From NCBI GenBank assembly GCA_950295325.1, contig OX485809.1, positions 1 through 62,000 on the forward strand: 62,000 nt of DNA. Reading direction: 5' to 3'. The position numbers and the translations under genes were made by a program. Position 1 is the stretch's first letter. Every line of letters begins with the position of its first letter. The notes below the pieces were generated by a model. The model did not search any database, had not been told where the DNA came from, and saw only the letters and a list, made by a program, of their open reading frames with translations. This document shows positions 23,331 to 33,930 of the stretch, piece after piece. Source of the stretch: Polytrichum commune. Lineage: Eukaryota; Streptophyta; Polytrichopsida; Polytrichales; Polytrichaceae.

Positions 23331-23675
23331 GATCGAATCTTGGCAAAGATCATGAAACAAATCCAGGATTCCAACCAGAAGAATTTACTTGATGTTTTTC
23401 TGTGCATGTTGACAAGGCATGAGCGTGGGTATGGAGGAGGGTCGAATATGATGGAAGTTATAATGATAGAGATTTATATTGCCGAATGAAAATGGATTGG
23501 ATTGGAAGATCAGATTGTTACTTTTGACGTTGTTGTGGATGTTACTAGTGAAGTAGTTGTCTACAACACCATAGACGAGTTGTTCGATGTTGATGGTGAA
23601 CCAGATATGATCAAGAGTACCCAAGACTCTGATGGTGAGGATGAATTCGTTGATCACTATACCATAGAGCAGTAA
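23331..23675 (+). pseudogene. Unidentified coding-like segment, left of solo LTR
   Basis: One plus frame reads like protein across about 115 codons: 'NQKNLLDVFLCMLTRHERGY', then 'LEDQIVTFDVVVDVTSEVVV', then an acidic end 'DSDGEDEFVDHY'. It has one in-frame TGA (23487-23489) and ends at TAA 23673-23675. The segment 23085-23332 upstream is also open in another frame and may belong with it. I do not recognise the family. A solo LTR lies 28 bp downstream, and protein-like sequence resumes beyond it. Confidence 0.4.
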
Positions 23676-23702
23676 TGATTTGCTGGCATAAAAAACATGC
23701 AG

Positions 23703-24677
23703 TGTCGCAACCCTTGCTAGCCCCCCTTGACAATCTTGCCAATTTTCCATTCTAGCAAAGGTTACGAGCGCTAACCCTTCGCATACCGCCATGCCAATGG
23801 TTAGCTCCTCTTACCCCGGACCATATAATTCAAAGGAGGGGAACCAACCCTCCTACTTTGCTTTCGGGACTCACCCCTTAATCGGTAACCCATTTCTTCG
23901 ATGTGGACTTCCATCCATGGAAGTCCCATCTTATGTTGATCATCGCATTGCCGGAGCAACACTACAACAACCCGAACCATACTAGGCAACTATGGCCTCA
24001 CAATGGGCCAAAGCCCATGGAGGCCTTGCCGTTCGGCCTCGGGTGGGTGAGGCCACACCACCTCACCCATATAAGCCTCTAGGACTTCACGCGGGGCCCC
24101 TACCCCACCGTCAACCAACCTCTTGTCTCTCTACCAAGAGTTGGGGCCAAGTGGACACTTTCCTTTAGCTGCTGGGCCTAGAACCCCCTAGCAGCTTCAG
24201 ACCATCATAACTTCCTTGTATGATGTCTGATCATAAAAACCAACCACTCCATCCTCATCTACGCTTCACGTAGATGCCGATGGACTCCTCACTTGCCCCA
24301 TTTGAGCAAGTCGTGAGGAAGTTATGCCTGTTTGAACCTTGGCAGTCCCGGGAATCACTCCCAGGCACTGCTGTACCAGGGCGCTGTTCCAGGACAGCGC
24401 CCCACTCAAATGGCCATAACTCCTAGGTCACACCTCCGATTGAGGTGTTCTTGAGCTTTCTAGAATCACCACGCCATGAGCTACGCATAGCTCATGGCCT
24501 TACCCTTGTGCCTCCTAGTCTTCGTGGGTGGGAGGCGTTACCAACGCCCGGGGCCCTCACCCACACTAGGATCACTTGGGCCCTCTCACCAACGGCGCCA
24601 CAAGTCCCGGGTGTCACTCCGGGGTCCCCCTTGTGCCCATGGTGTTTCGGGCACTCCTCATGGAGAGGTGCGCGACA
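23703..24677 (-). mobile_element. Solo LTR, copy 3 (TGTCGC family), inverted
   Basis: A 975-bp reverse-complement copy of the LTR at 21105-22077, with perfect TGTCGC/GCGACA ends. It is flanked by an exact 5-bp TSD, TGCAG, at 23698-23702 and 24678-24682. With copy 2 only about 1.6 kb away in the opposite orientation, the two form a large inverted repeat with ~1.6 kb between the arms. Confidence 0.93.
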
Positions 24678-24682
24678 TGCAG

Positions 24683-25278
24683 TGGCAGAAGCACTAGATG
24701 CAGGAATCAATGAAGCTTTGAAGGTCGTAGTATGGAAGCAGGAAAACGAAGGGGCCAGTGTCTCCGACATGTTGGGTGAAATTCTGGTGCATGCCAAAAG
24801 AACCCCATTTTGGTACTAAAACAACTCAGTGACATAAATTGTTGAAGCTTTGCCCTATGAAGGAAACACTTGAAGATGTTCTGCGTGTCTTATGTTTGCC
24901 TATCAACGTTCCCAGCCGCTATGGACGCCATAGCATATTAGAGAAAACAGAGAATTCTGAGCTGATTGGAATCCCATATATCAATTATTGCGCAGATAAT
25001 TGCCCAATTTGTTCAAAAGCATGGATGGAGGAATTACAAAGCCATTATATGGAAGGGTTTGGACAAGAAGCAAGCTCGGCGTGACCAGGTTAAAAATTAC
25101 GTGCATCATGCTACTATACTGGAAGGAACTGGGTGCCTTGGTTGAGTGTGAAATAGGAGGATATGATTCTGATTGCTCCAAAGCATCTATTGCTGACGAT
25201 TTCTTTCCAAAATTTGATGAATGTCTCACACCTAGGTCTAAGAAATACGAGGCGTGGAATGAAAGACAGAGATACTAG
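24683..25278 (+). pseudogene. Unidentified coding-like segment, right of solo LTR
   Basis: Just past the LTR one frame encodes 'VAEALDAGINEALKVVVW', 'NEGASVSDMLGEILVHAKR' and 'TPFWY', then a stop at 24819. Further downstream are open stretches with 'ADNCPICSKAWMEELQ' (24839-25084) and 'LGALVECEIGGYDSDCSKA' (25000-25278). The alternation of frames suggests either lost introns or decay. This and 23331-23675 were probably one locus before the LTR inserted. The protein is unrecognised. Confidence 0.4.
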
Positions 25279-25334
25279 ATATGAATAATACTAATCTTTA
25301 TCTTTCTTAAGGTCCTTAATCTTTATTTTTTAAA

Positions 25335-25560
25335 GTAAATGAACACACGTAAGGAAAATCAAAGCGTGATCAAGGTGAAAATCAAATGTTCCATTTCTCA
25401 CAAACGGTGATAGTGTTTAGATCAAATTTTGCATCATTGGAATCGTAGACCCTGCAAATGGGGGGTAGGAACAATAAAAATGTACCCCAAAAACGCAACT
25501 TTTGACGATTATCTATAGGCTGGCTTTGTAACCCCAAGACTTTAAAGCCTAAATCCTTAC
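25335..25560. repeat. Dispersed repeat pair, copy 1 (partner 37400-37605)
   Basis: It shares, in the same order and orientation, phrases such as CATTTCTCACAAACGGTGAT, TTAGATCAAATTTTGC and CGCAACTTTTGACGA with 37400-37605. Neither copy has coding capacity. Confidence 0.7.
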
Positions 25561-25599
25561 CCTTACATATGAGCCGCATGCTTGACCTTTAATTTCCTC

Positions 25600-27600
25600 A
25601 ATAAAGTTGCATGGTATCTTCACAATAGAGTGGCAAACAAGACTATTCCAAGTCTCATGCTAAAGAAAATGTATGCTACATGCTAGACAAAGACGGGTGT
25701 CTTTGTAGATCGTGTTCATGCAACTCGCCACATTATTAAACAGTTTGGAGCGAACTGTAGAGATCATGTACAATCTAATCCATATATCTATTATTCATTA
25801 GCATGTGAAAGGTGTGACCTGGAGGTGAAGGATTCTCGAATTTCTAAACCCTAAACCCTACAACTTTTGGTAGCCAGAAATCCTAAACTAGGGACAAGTG
25901 GGAGAGAAAAGTGTGTGTGCGCTAAGATAGAAGGAATCTCCTCTCGGGAAGAGAGTGACTTTGTGTATATTCAAGGCTATAATCTCAGGGTGGAAAGCCC
26001 CGATTTTCTCAAAAACAGATTCATTGAAAGTTTCATGGATTTTGTGTCCACTTGTCCCCTAAGAAAATGGAATGGTTGTGATTATGAGCATTGTCAACGG
26101 GAGGTAGTCAGATTCGATATGTGGGTGTGGAGTTTTGGAATATTGTAGTTGGATAGTATTTTCTTGAATCAGAGGTGTTTACTTATCTTGAGATTTGGAT
26201 TGAGTGATCTGAGGTTATTGTTGTAATTTGTGAAATATTGTCATTTGAAGCGTGGCACTGATGGATTGTTTCTAACTGTCAAACTTGACTTATAAGTGAT
26301 TTCAGGGGCGATAGATGGCTCAATATAGCTGTGTCCATAATGGTCTGAATATGTGTGTGAGAAGGTGAATAACACAATGTCAACACAATTCTCTGTGAGA
26401 GCTACTAAGCGTTGACGACTTCAATGCTTTGATAAATGATTACAATAGTCCGAACCATTGGTCCAACTCATTCTTGTGCAAAAATCCCGCACGTCGCGAG
26501 ACGAGAATTGGTTGACCCCGGTCTGCTGTGAAGGATTCCTGTAAATGCCGAGGTAAATGGCTCCAAGGGGGAATCCTAACCATTCTGTTGCGCGATTTAA
26601 TCCTCGAGAAAAGATTGAGATAGCGGGACCAATGATCGGGGAGAACCGGCAGATAGTTACAAATGAACCGGTTGAGTTTGAGAAATAACTGGTTGAAGTT
26701 CAAGACTGCAGGAAAATTACCAATCGTTTTAGAGGAGTTCAAAGAATATACCCCAATTCAATAAAGGAAAACCGAAGGATTTCAATATGTAACTGGTGGG
26801 ACTTGCAAACTTTTAGGATCTCAATCGATTATGCCCAAAAATCTCCCCAATCATTGAGTGGGGCTGATCAACATTTCAACATAATGACTTGTGTGGAGTA
26901 GGCAGTTAATCTGGCGCAAATATTCGGAGATTTTCTCCCATGAGTGTGGAATTCTGTGAAGAGGCCACAATCTGGTTAAAATGATGAGTTTCTGTTGAGC
27001 AAAAAGATGGGATTTGTAAATGTGTAATTGAATCTGAAATGGAGCTGAACAATGAGGTGTAAAACCTGTGACAAATGAAGTAAAACTTACAAGCTACACG
27101 GGGGCTGGACAAGTGATTTTGGAAAAGTGAATGATCGAAGTGGTTCAGGACATAATGAGGTTGTCTGAGCCATAATTTGAAGTAGCGAGAGCAGCTTGGG
27201 CGAGGAAATATAGGCCATGCTTGGAGCGAAAAGGCTGTTGATGAAGGGAAGAGGCTGGGTCTGGTGAAGAATTGATGAGGAAGGATTTCAGCGTTCCACG
27301 GGTGCTAGATTCCAGGACGTGAGTTTGTCCCATAATCAAGGGAGAATACATTTTATCCCTCTTTAAAGACCACGTTTGGCTGTCAAGAGTTGAGTACACT
27401 TGACTATAGACCTTTGAAGTAGAAACGATTATAGAGACATTTGACCCCTTCACAGTTGAGATGGCGATTTGAAACGAAGTTACTATGTCTCTTAAGCAGG
27501 CGAGGGCAGCTAAGCTCAATCAACCTTCTACATTTTTTTACATAAAATTCTACCATGATTACTTAACTTTGCGATTGTTTCACAATGTATGATGGAACAA
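25600..27600. other. No recognised gene
   Basis: Contains a two-unit telomeric tract (25846-25860), an unrecognised 93-codon plus-strand frame (25867-26148) and minus-strand frames of 100 and 124 codons (26440-26742, 27145-27519) without recognisable domains. Coding potential cannot be excluded but is unsupported. Confidence 0.35.
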
Positions 27601-28310
27601 AGAGATAATCAACTAGATACCTTAAGGTGGCCAACGAACTAATGTCAATTTAAATAAACCTAAGGTACGCTTGAAGGATAGTTGAATTCAACTAAGAAGG
27701 TTTGTTAAGGCACCCTGGCATAGTCAAGGAGATTAATGTATTTTGGCCTATGGTTCTAGAAACTTACAGGGATGGACCTTCAACTGATACAAGTAAGGAC
27801 AATGGTCCTACGGCCTCATTAAAATCGAACATAAGTGAAAAGAACGCAGACAACCCATGGGGTTGCTCGACAATATTTCATGATGCATTAAAAATACCAA
27901 TTAATTAAGGAGACTATGGTTCATGTCAGGGTGCCCTCGGCCCTAACTAAATGTGGTTACCGGGCACTAAGAAGACTATTCATGAGCCGTGACTCCCTGC
28001 ATTTAAAAAACACTCATAGTATAGCGAGTCGTCACTACTGGACTATGGCGGTAAAAGAGATTCCGAGTAAATGCATTAACTGCACATAGTGACCTTAATA
28101 ACCCATCTCTTCATTAAATTAAATTCGTAAACACCTTCAAGAAGTTGTTTTTTCTAGGGTTTTCATTCTAATCGCATTCCTAATTTGTTGTGGTCTATCA
28201 ATTCACCTAATTGTGACATCTAGAGTTCAATTTGACACTTATGTAGTTTTCCCTGTGTGGTTTTGTTAATCAGAACCCAATCTAAAAACCTATCTACACC
28301 TAACTACATA
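27600..28310 (-). mobile_element. Dispersed repeat E2, copy 3 (inverted, partial)
   Basis: Reverse-complement matches to E2 include the blocks around GACAATGGTCC, CTCGACAATATTTC, CATGAGCCGTGACTCC and GGTCTATCAATTCACCTAA. It ends near the CCCTGTGTGGTTTTGTTAAT block. It is shorter and more diverged than the copies at 10.5 and 17.7 kb. Confidence 0.6.
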
Positions 28311-29999
28311 GAGGCAAGGCTTCGTCCAAACGTTGAGAAGAAAAAAGAGATTGCAATGTGGGAGGAGGGGGTCTTTAAACACTCTCACAAAATGGTTGGA
28401 TCTCTCCACCACCGGTCACATTCTTTCAACACCCCCCCCCCCCTTTGAATTGGGCTCATAGGTTTTCCCGGTTGAGTTTGCCACCCTCTCACCGAGGTGG
28501 CTTTGATGGGAGTTCTTCCAATTCTTTCTAATTTTTCACCATCGAGTTGGCAAGGAGACAAGGGGGCAAGTGGCCCCCTTTCTTTTATTTCTTTTCTTTT
28601 TGTCAAAAAACTTCATGTTAATTTTACTCTCTTACGCCGAACACCTCACTTTGTATTGTGTGGCCCACACTAATTAATAAACTAATCCTTGTTTAGCTAG
28701 CCTCTACTAACTTAACCTCTTAGCTAGTTGTTTTTACTAGCTAGCAATCCTCCTTACTAAGTTAGTTTCTTTTCTAGCTAGCAATTTTTTCTAACTTAGT
28801 TAGTTTCTACCACTAGTTAGTGTTATGTTTCACTAACCATACCTTAACTAGTTTTTTTCCCTTCACGGGTGAAGGCTCGAAGTCCTCGGTAATTTACCTT
28901 CCATTTTGGGGGGCTAAACACTAAATGAACTATTTTTTCCAAAATTCCCTATTAATTCTAATATTTAATGTTGAAATTCTAACCAAAAGTGACCTCACGG
29001 AGTGGTGGACCACTCTATGGGTTCACACTCATACATTTTCCTTCCGATATTTTCTCACACATATGAGTGCTAAATTTTCATGAGTCTTTCTTGGTAAACC
29101 ACTCTAATCATAAATTTTGCAATACAACTACTCTCACCTTATGTGAACTTCTATAATCCCTCAACACTTATACAATTGCCTCTCAACTCCTACAATTTTC
29201 TTACTTCTTGCAAGTCCTATATAATTCAATCACACTCGATTTTCGACTCATATGTCTATCTCACCTCATGTGAGTTTCTATGCATGGCACTCACCAACTC
29301 TCTCAAACATAATCAATTTGATGATGTCTATGCTATCAAAAACTTTGTCTTTATCTTGAATAACTAAGAAGAAGGTTTGAGCTTGAAGCTCTTGTATTCC
29401 AAAATGGTAAAGATACAAAGAATCTAACTCTCTTGTAGCTTATCATCGTGAATATGGTGTGCTAATTCTAATCTTAACTCTATATATAGTAGAAAGCGGT
29501 GTCTAACATGTGCCATCCTCCTAGATTCCTATATCTTCTATCTCTTTTAAGAATATGAGTAAATGTTCAACTTCCACTAGCTCATTCAAAGGTGTCAATC
29601 TTAATGTTGCATTCACCACTTCTCGCTTGAGCTTGGCTTCATAAATACACAAGAGGACCAAGAGTGCTAACTTTAAAATATTTTTATGCAACATAGACAC
29701 TAAGGAAATCACAAATGGGCAAGTGGCCACTCCCTAAGTTTTCCTACCTACTAGCCATTTTTTCTACTTCATTTTCTTGAAGTGGACTAATGCTAAATGC
29801 AAAGCAATTTTAGCATCCATCAACACAAACACACAATTCAATTCCTTGCACGTATATTGAGATTCAACCATTCAACTTCTATTACAAAGGGTGTACCTAT
29901 AGCACATCATGAATTACTCCAAAGTTACCAAGTAATAAATTGAATGGATAGTAGAAATGTTGTACTCATGGTTGCATAAATTTAAAGAGGAATTCACCT
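28311..29999. other. No recognised gene; CTAG-rich patch
   Basis: Includes a run of 12 C (28432-28443) and a stretch at 28676-28852 unusually dense in CTAG and its palindromes (GCTAGC, ACTAGT). Open frames are short and T-rich. Confidence 0.4.
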
Positions 30000-30440
30000 T
30001 CAGTAAGCAGCCAAGCAAAACCCAGTGATCTCTGCTAGCACTCAAAGAGCATCTGTTCATTCTTGCATATTCTTGAGTCTTCCCTTAGACTTATGTTTTT
30101 TGAATGCCACTGCAAATGGACCATCCTCCAACCATAGCAAGTGTATAGGCTCCACATCGTGGACAACACGAATTACCGATTTTTGGCTACTCATCATGTC
30201 CACAAGTTCGTTCAGGCAATATTTTGACTCCCTGTAGCATTTGGAGACAACTTTAACGTGAACTCTTGCCACTTCCAAAGCATGATTAATAAATTTGAAA
30301 GCAAGATTTCCCTTCACCAGAGATCGAGCATCAAGAAATGGACAAAACCTAGCAGATTTGAGTGCGTCATCCAGTTGTGCAACGAAAGTAGCTTTGACCT
30401 TAGGCCCGCGGTGATTAAGAAACACGCTAGGATCATCCAT
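30000..30440 (-). pseudogene. TIR-domain (TNL-type resistance gene) fragment
   Basis: The minus-strand frame from 30440 encodes 127 codons with the TIR signature. It has 'VFLNHRGP' (residues 6-13), 'FLDARSLVKG' (35-44), a 'SKCYRESKYCLNEL' motif (66-79) whose Glu78 lies at the position of the NADase glutamate of plant TIRs, and 'VEPIHL'. After the TGA at 30057-30059 the frame continues recognisably ('TDAL', stop, 'VLAEITGFCLAAY'). The stops at 30057-30059 and 30042-30044 are therefore probably nonsense mutations within a longer ancestral frame, the first sitting where a Trp is usual. No NB-ARC or LRR sequence is visible nearby. TIR domains in plants act in immune signalling. A short TIR-only protein is possible, but decay is more likely. 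Confidence 0.82.
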
Positions 30441-30629
30441 GACCGCACTGGTTCCTGCTTTCTATCATTCATAAGGGAAGGATTAGGATATGAGACTCGA
30501 AAACTCCGTCATGCTCACAATTCTTTAAAAAGGTTCCGTCAACTTAATATCACACCATTTATATACTTATTGCATGAAGTAGGATCGAGCTGCAAGTCGG
30601 CTGCACCTGCGACCACAACATTTGTGTAG

Positions 30630-31560
30630 AATAAAGCATCACAACTTTCTCATGTGTAAGTTATTTCTCTTTGTTATAGATCATGGTTGTGGAGATGATA
30701 ACCAAGAGATTGCCTTAATTGTGTCATCAAAGACCATAAATTACCACTGAAAAGTCATGTTTTTAAGTTCCAATTTGGTTATGCCCTCCATTGTCCTATT
30801 AGGTACTTCAATCTAAAGTTTCAAATTAAAATTTTAAAAAAGGTTACTAAAAGTAAAGCTTGAAAATGGATGTCTAAATCAAATTTTGGGAGCAAATCTA
30901 ATGGATAGAATCATGTCCAATATGAATATAAATTATATGCTCTTAAAGTTCATTGTGCATTTGAAGGCTCCTAAGAAATAAAAATCTAGGAAAATCCAAT
31001 ATTTACTGATATACACTTCTACATATATACTTTCTACATATACTTTTCAATTTGGTTGGAACTACTTTTCCAATATTTACCACTTTAACCTTATTATAAT
31101 ACACAAATACTTATTGAAGATGAATTTTGCAAAAAAAAATATAAATTTGTAAGACTTTGTTAAAATTTGTATCTTTTATTTTTTTCAAAATAACATTTCA
31201 CCAAAAATAAAAATTTAATGGATTTTTGGACTTTGCATTGTTGCTTCCTTACACTTACAACAAGGGTGAACTCTAAGTGATACAATTGAACATCACCCAC
31301 CCAAATTCAACACAAAAAGAAAAGTTAGCCTTGTATTGAAATAAATCTTTACAAATTGCAGGAGGTTTTACCTAAGGGCCGGAACTTTTTGGCTTGCAAG
31401 AATGAGCTACTGAAGCTAAAAGAATGAGCAAACGAGCAAGCTAGAAAGAAAATGCATGGGAAGTGTAGACCAAATTTTTGTCTTTTTGATAACTTTTTGC
31501 ATTCTTAGTTTATATAGATGGACAGATGCCACTTCATAATTGAAAATCAGTGGTAAGTGT
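30630..31560. other. AT-rich DNA, no gene
   Basis: No open frame of note and no recognised repeat in this AT-rich interval. Confidence 0.4.
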
Positions 31561-31564
31561 GTAC

Positions 31565-33421
31565 ATAGATCATTTAAAGATAGGATTAGTGAAAATTTAG
31601 TGACAATTACTCAAAAGACAGTTTGGCGGACCATAGTCAGTAGAAGGAGGAAATTGTAATTAACAAACTATAGGCAAGTAAGGTAGTTAGTAACCGAAGC
31701 ATCCCCCTCAAGAGATATATTCGGAGGAGGAAGTGGACACAGGCAGTCATAGTGAGACTCAAGTAAGATTAAGAGAAAACAAGAACCCTCTCGGGAAGAG
31801 AGTGGTCCATCATTTTAGCTTTTGGTATAATAGAAAGTTTCTCATGGGAAAGTAAAAGCTCAGCTATTTACATGAATTTTGTGTGTGCCTACTTCGGGTG
31901 ATTATGTGTGTGTTTGTGTTTTTTGTTTCATCACTGTGAGAGGATAATGGGTTTTCCCTCGTGGTGGTGAAGTCCTCTATTTCTGTAGTGCATTGATCGG
32001 GGAAGGTTGTTATATGAAAGGGTGTGATTCTGAGTAATGAGTGGATGTGTGGCTCCTCTTGTCTATTCGATGGAAGTAAAATGTATGTTTTTGAGTCCTT
32101 GACCTTTGTGAAAGGGTGAAGGAAGAATGTTAATGATGCGGAATTGTTCAGATATCTGAGATAAGTGATTGTGTGTGTGTGCATTCTCAACCTCATTACT
32201 TGTGGAAGTATGAGGGAATTGTTGTCCCGTTGTGACGAATTTAATTAATGAGTAAAATCATTTCCATGATACATGGATAGGATGGGAGTGTATTTAGGTG
32301 TGAAAAGAGGAGTAAAAGGAAACTTTACAAAACTGTGAATGGTTCCGTGAGAAATCTGCAATGCATACGTAAAAATAAGTTATCCCATGAGTTCAATTTA
32401 TGAATACTAAATGCTGTAAATTTGAAGTACCCGGTGGAGATTCAATTACACCACACTGTCTCTGGACTTTTGAAGGATCCAATTGATTAAAGAACCAAAA
32501 TTTTAAGTGCTATGTGACCAAATTAGTGTAAGGCATTGTGAGTGTGTATGAGTATTACAATCTTGAGAAAAGAATGTAGAATGATTTCTTAAGAGAATGG
32601 ATGTGAAATCCATACCCTTGGAGTAATTATGATTATGTATGCTCCCTGAGTTACCAGATTTGTTGAGAGTTTTCTTGAGAGAAAGAGTGGAGCAAGTCAT
32701 CTGTTAATACTAGGGTTAATATTTTGTTCCCAAAACAATTGGCAATATCCTTCTCTACAAGGAGAGTGACCCTCGACGGGAGTTAGCAGATACTCTATCA
32801 TCATGAACAAGGATAGAAAGTCTATGTGGTATGACTGATAGAAATAGAAGTTGACTTCTTAAGCATGAGCAGTGTCCAACCGAGATGTTCCGCAATTAAT
32901 TTTTCTCCATTTCTGGAATCTAAATCGATCGGGACAGTGATTTTGAAGGGGATTTGATTCTGAATGTGAATGGCACTCCTGGGTGATTGCATGTGAGTGT
33001 CAGGTGACGAATCCTCCTGTGAGAGTGAGTGAGACGAGCAGAACGCGGCGGATAGAGGCCATGAAGGAGAACCTGTGAAGATAGTTGTAAATGAGTGGTG
33101 TTTTTAAACCCATATCATTTGGGTGAGGGCGGAGAGGCAGGTATAAAGGGAGGGCCTTACCCCCTTCCTTTCGAGTATACTTGGACTTTGACTTGGCACT
33201 CAGACTATGGACTTGCCCCACTATGGTTACTTGGCACTGGTTATTGGGTTACTCAGACTATTGAACCGTGCTACTGAGTCTCTGGTGATTGGTACGCTTG
33301 TGACTGGTTACTGGGTTACTCAGACTATGGAACCTTGTTACTGAGGCTTTGGTGATTGGTACGCTCGCTCACTCGCTTAGGTCCCCGTTCGCTTAGGCCA
33401 TTAGTAGTTCTCGTTACTAGA
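31565..33421 (-). mobile_element. Dispersed repeat E1, copy 2 (inverted)
   Basis: Reverse complement of the E1 copy at 8759-10500, colinear over its whole length. It contains a local tandem duplication of about 67 bp (33246-33312 and 33313-33379, landmark GGGTTACTCAGACTAT) not seen in copy 1. Open frames on both strands are incidental. Confidence 0.65.
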
Positions 33422-33430
33422 CTTTTGTTG

Positions 33431-33930
33431 GAATTTATAAATTAACACGAGTATAATGACTTAAAAGATGTTTTATGCAATTTCATCTAAGAAACTAAGT
33501 GTTAACTTATCCTTCTAAAGATCACTGGATATATGTTGTGGTTACTCATGCTAACCTGTGGTTTTGGCCTTGGTTCGGATACTTGACACTGGGTTCTCCA
33601 AAGACTATGGTTGAGCTGAGACTCTCAGTGTTGTGATTTTACACTGAGTATATTAAAATCTCTTTGGTTGGGTTGTGAGGAGAGAGACTACCCTGATGTA
33701 TGTACTGCTTTGAGTGCCCTCACATTCATTAACCTTAAGACAATTAATTCCCGAATACATTCAAGTAGTCATACCTCATAAGAATGTTATCTTTATTTCA
33801 TTTAGTAACCATTGTGATCTGTCAATGAACCTAATTGTGACAATCTATAGTTCAATCTGAAACTCGTTTAGCCTTCCCTGTGTGGTTTTCTTAATTGGAA
33901 CCCAACCTCAAAAACTAACTACAGGAAGTT
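33431..33930 (-). mobile_element. Dispersed repeat E2, copy 4 (inverted, diverged)
   Basis: Reverse-complement similarity to E2 is clearest in 33800-33930 (CCTGTGTGGTTTTCTTAATT, TGTCAATGAACCTAATTGTG) and weaker upstream (GGGTTGTGAGGAGAGAGAC). It follows E1 copy 2 directly, so the E1-E2 adjacency seen at 8.8-12.0 kb recurs here. Confidence 0.5.

Noticed and set aside
30258-30629. 123-codon plus-strand open frame
   Set aside because: Antisense shadow of the TIR-domain fragment, which has clear motifs on the minus strand.
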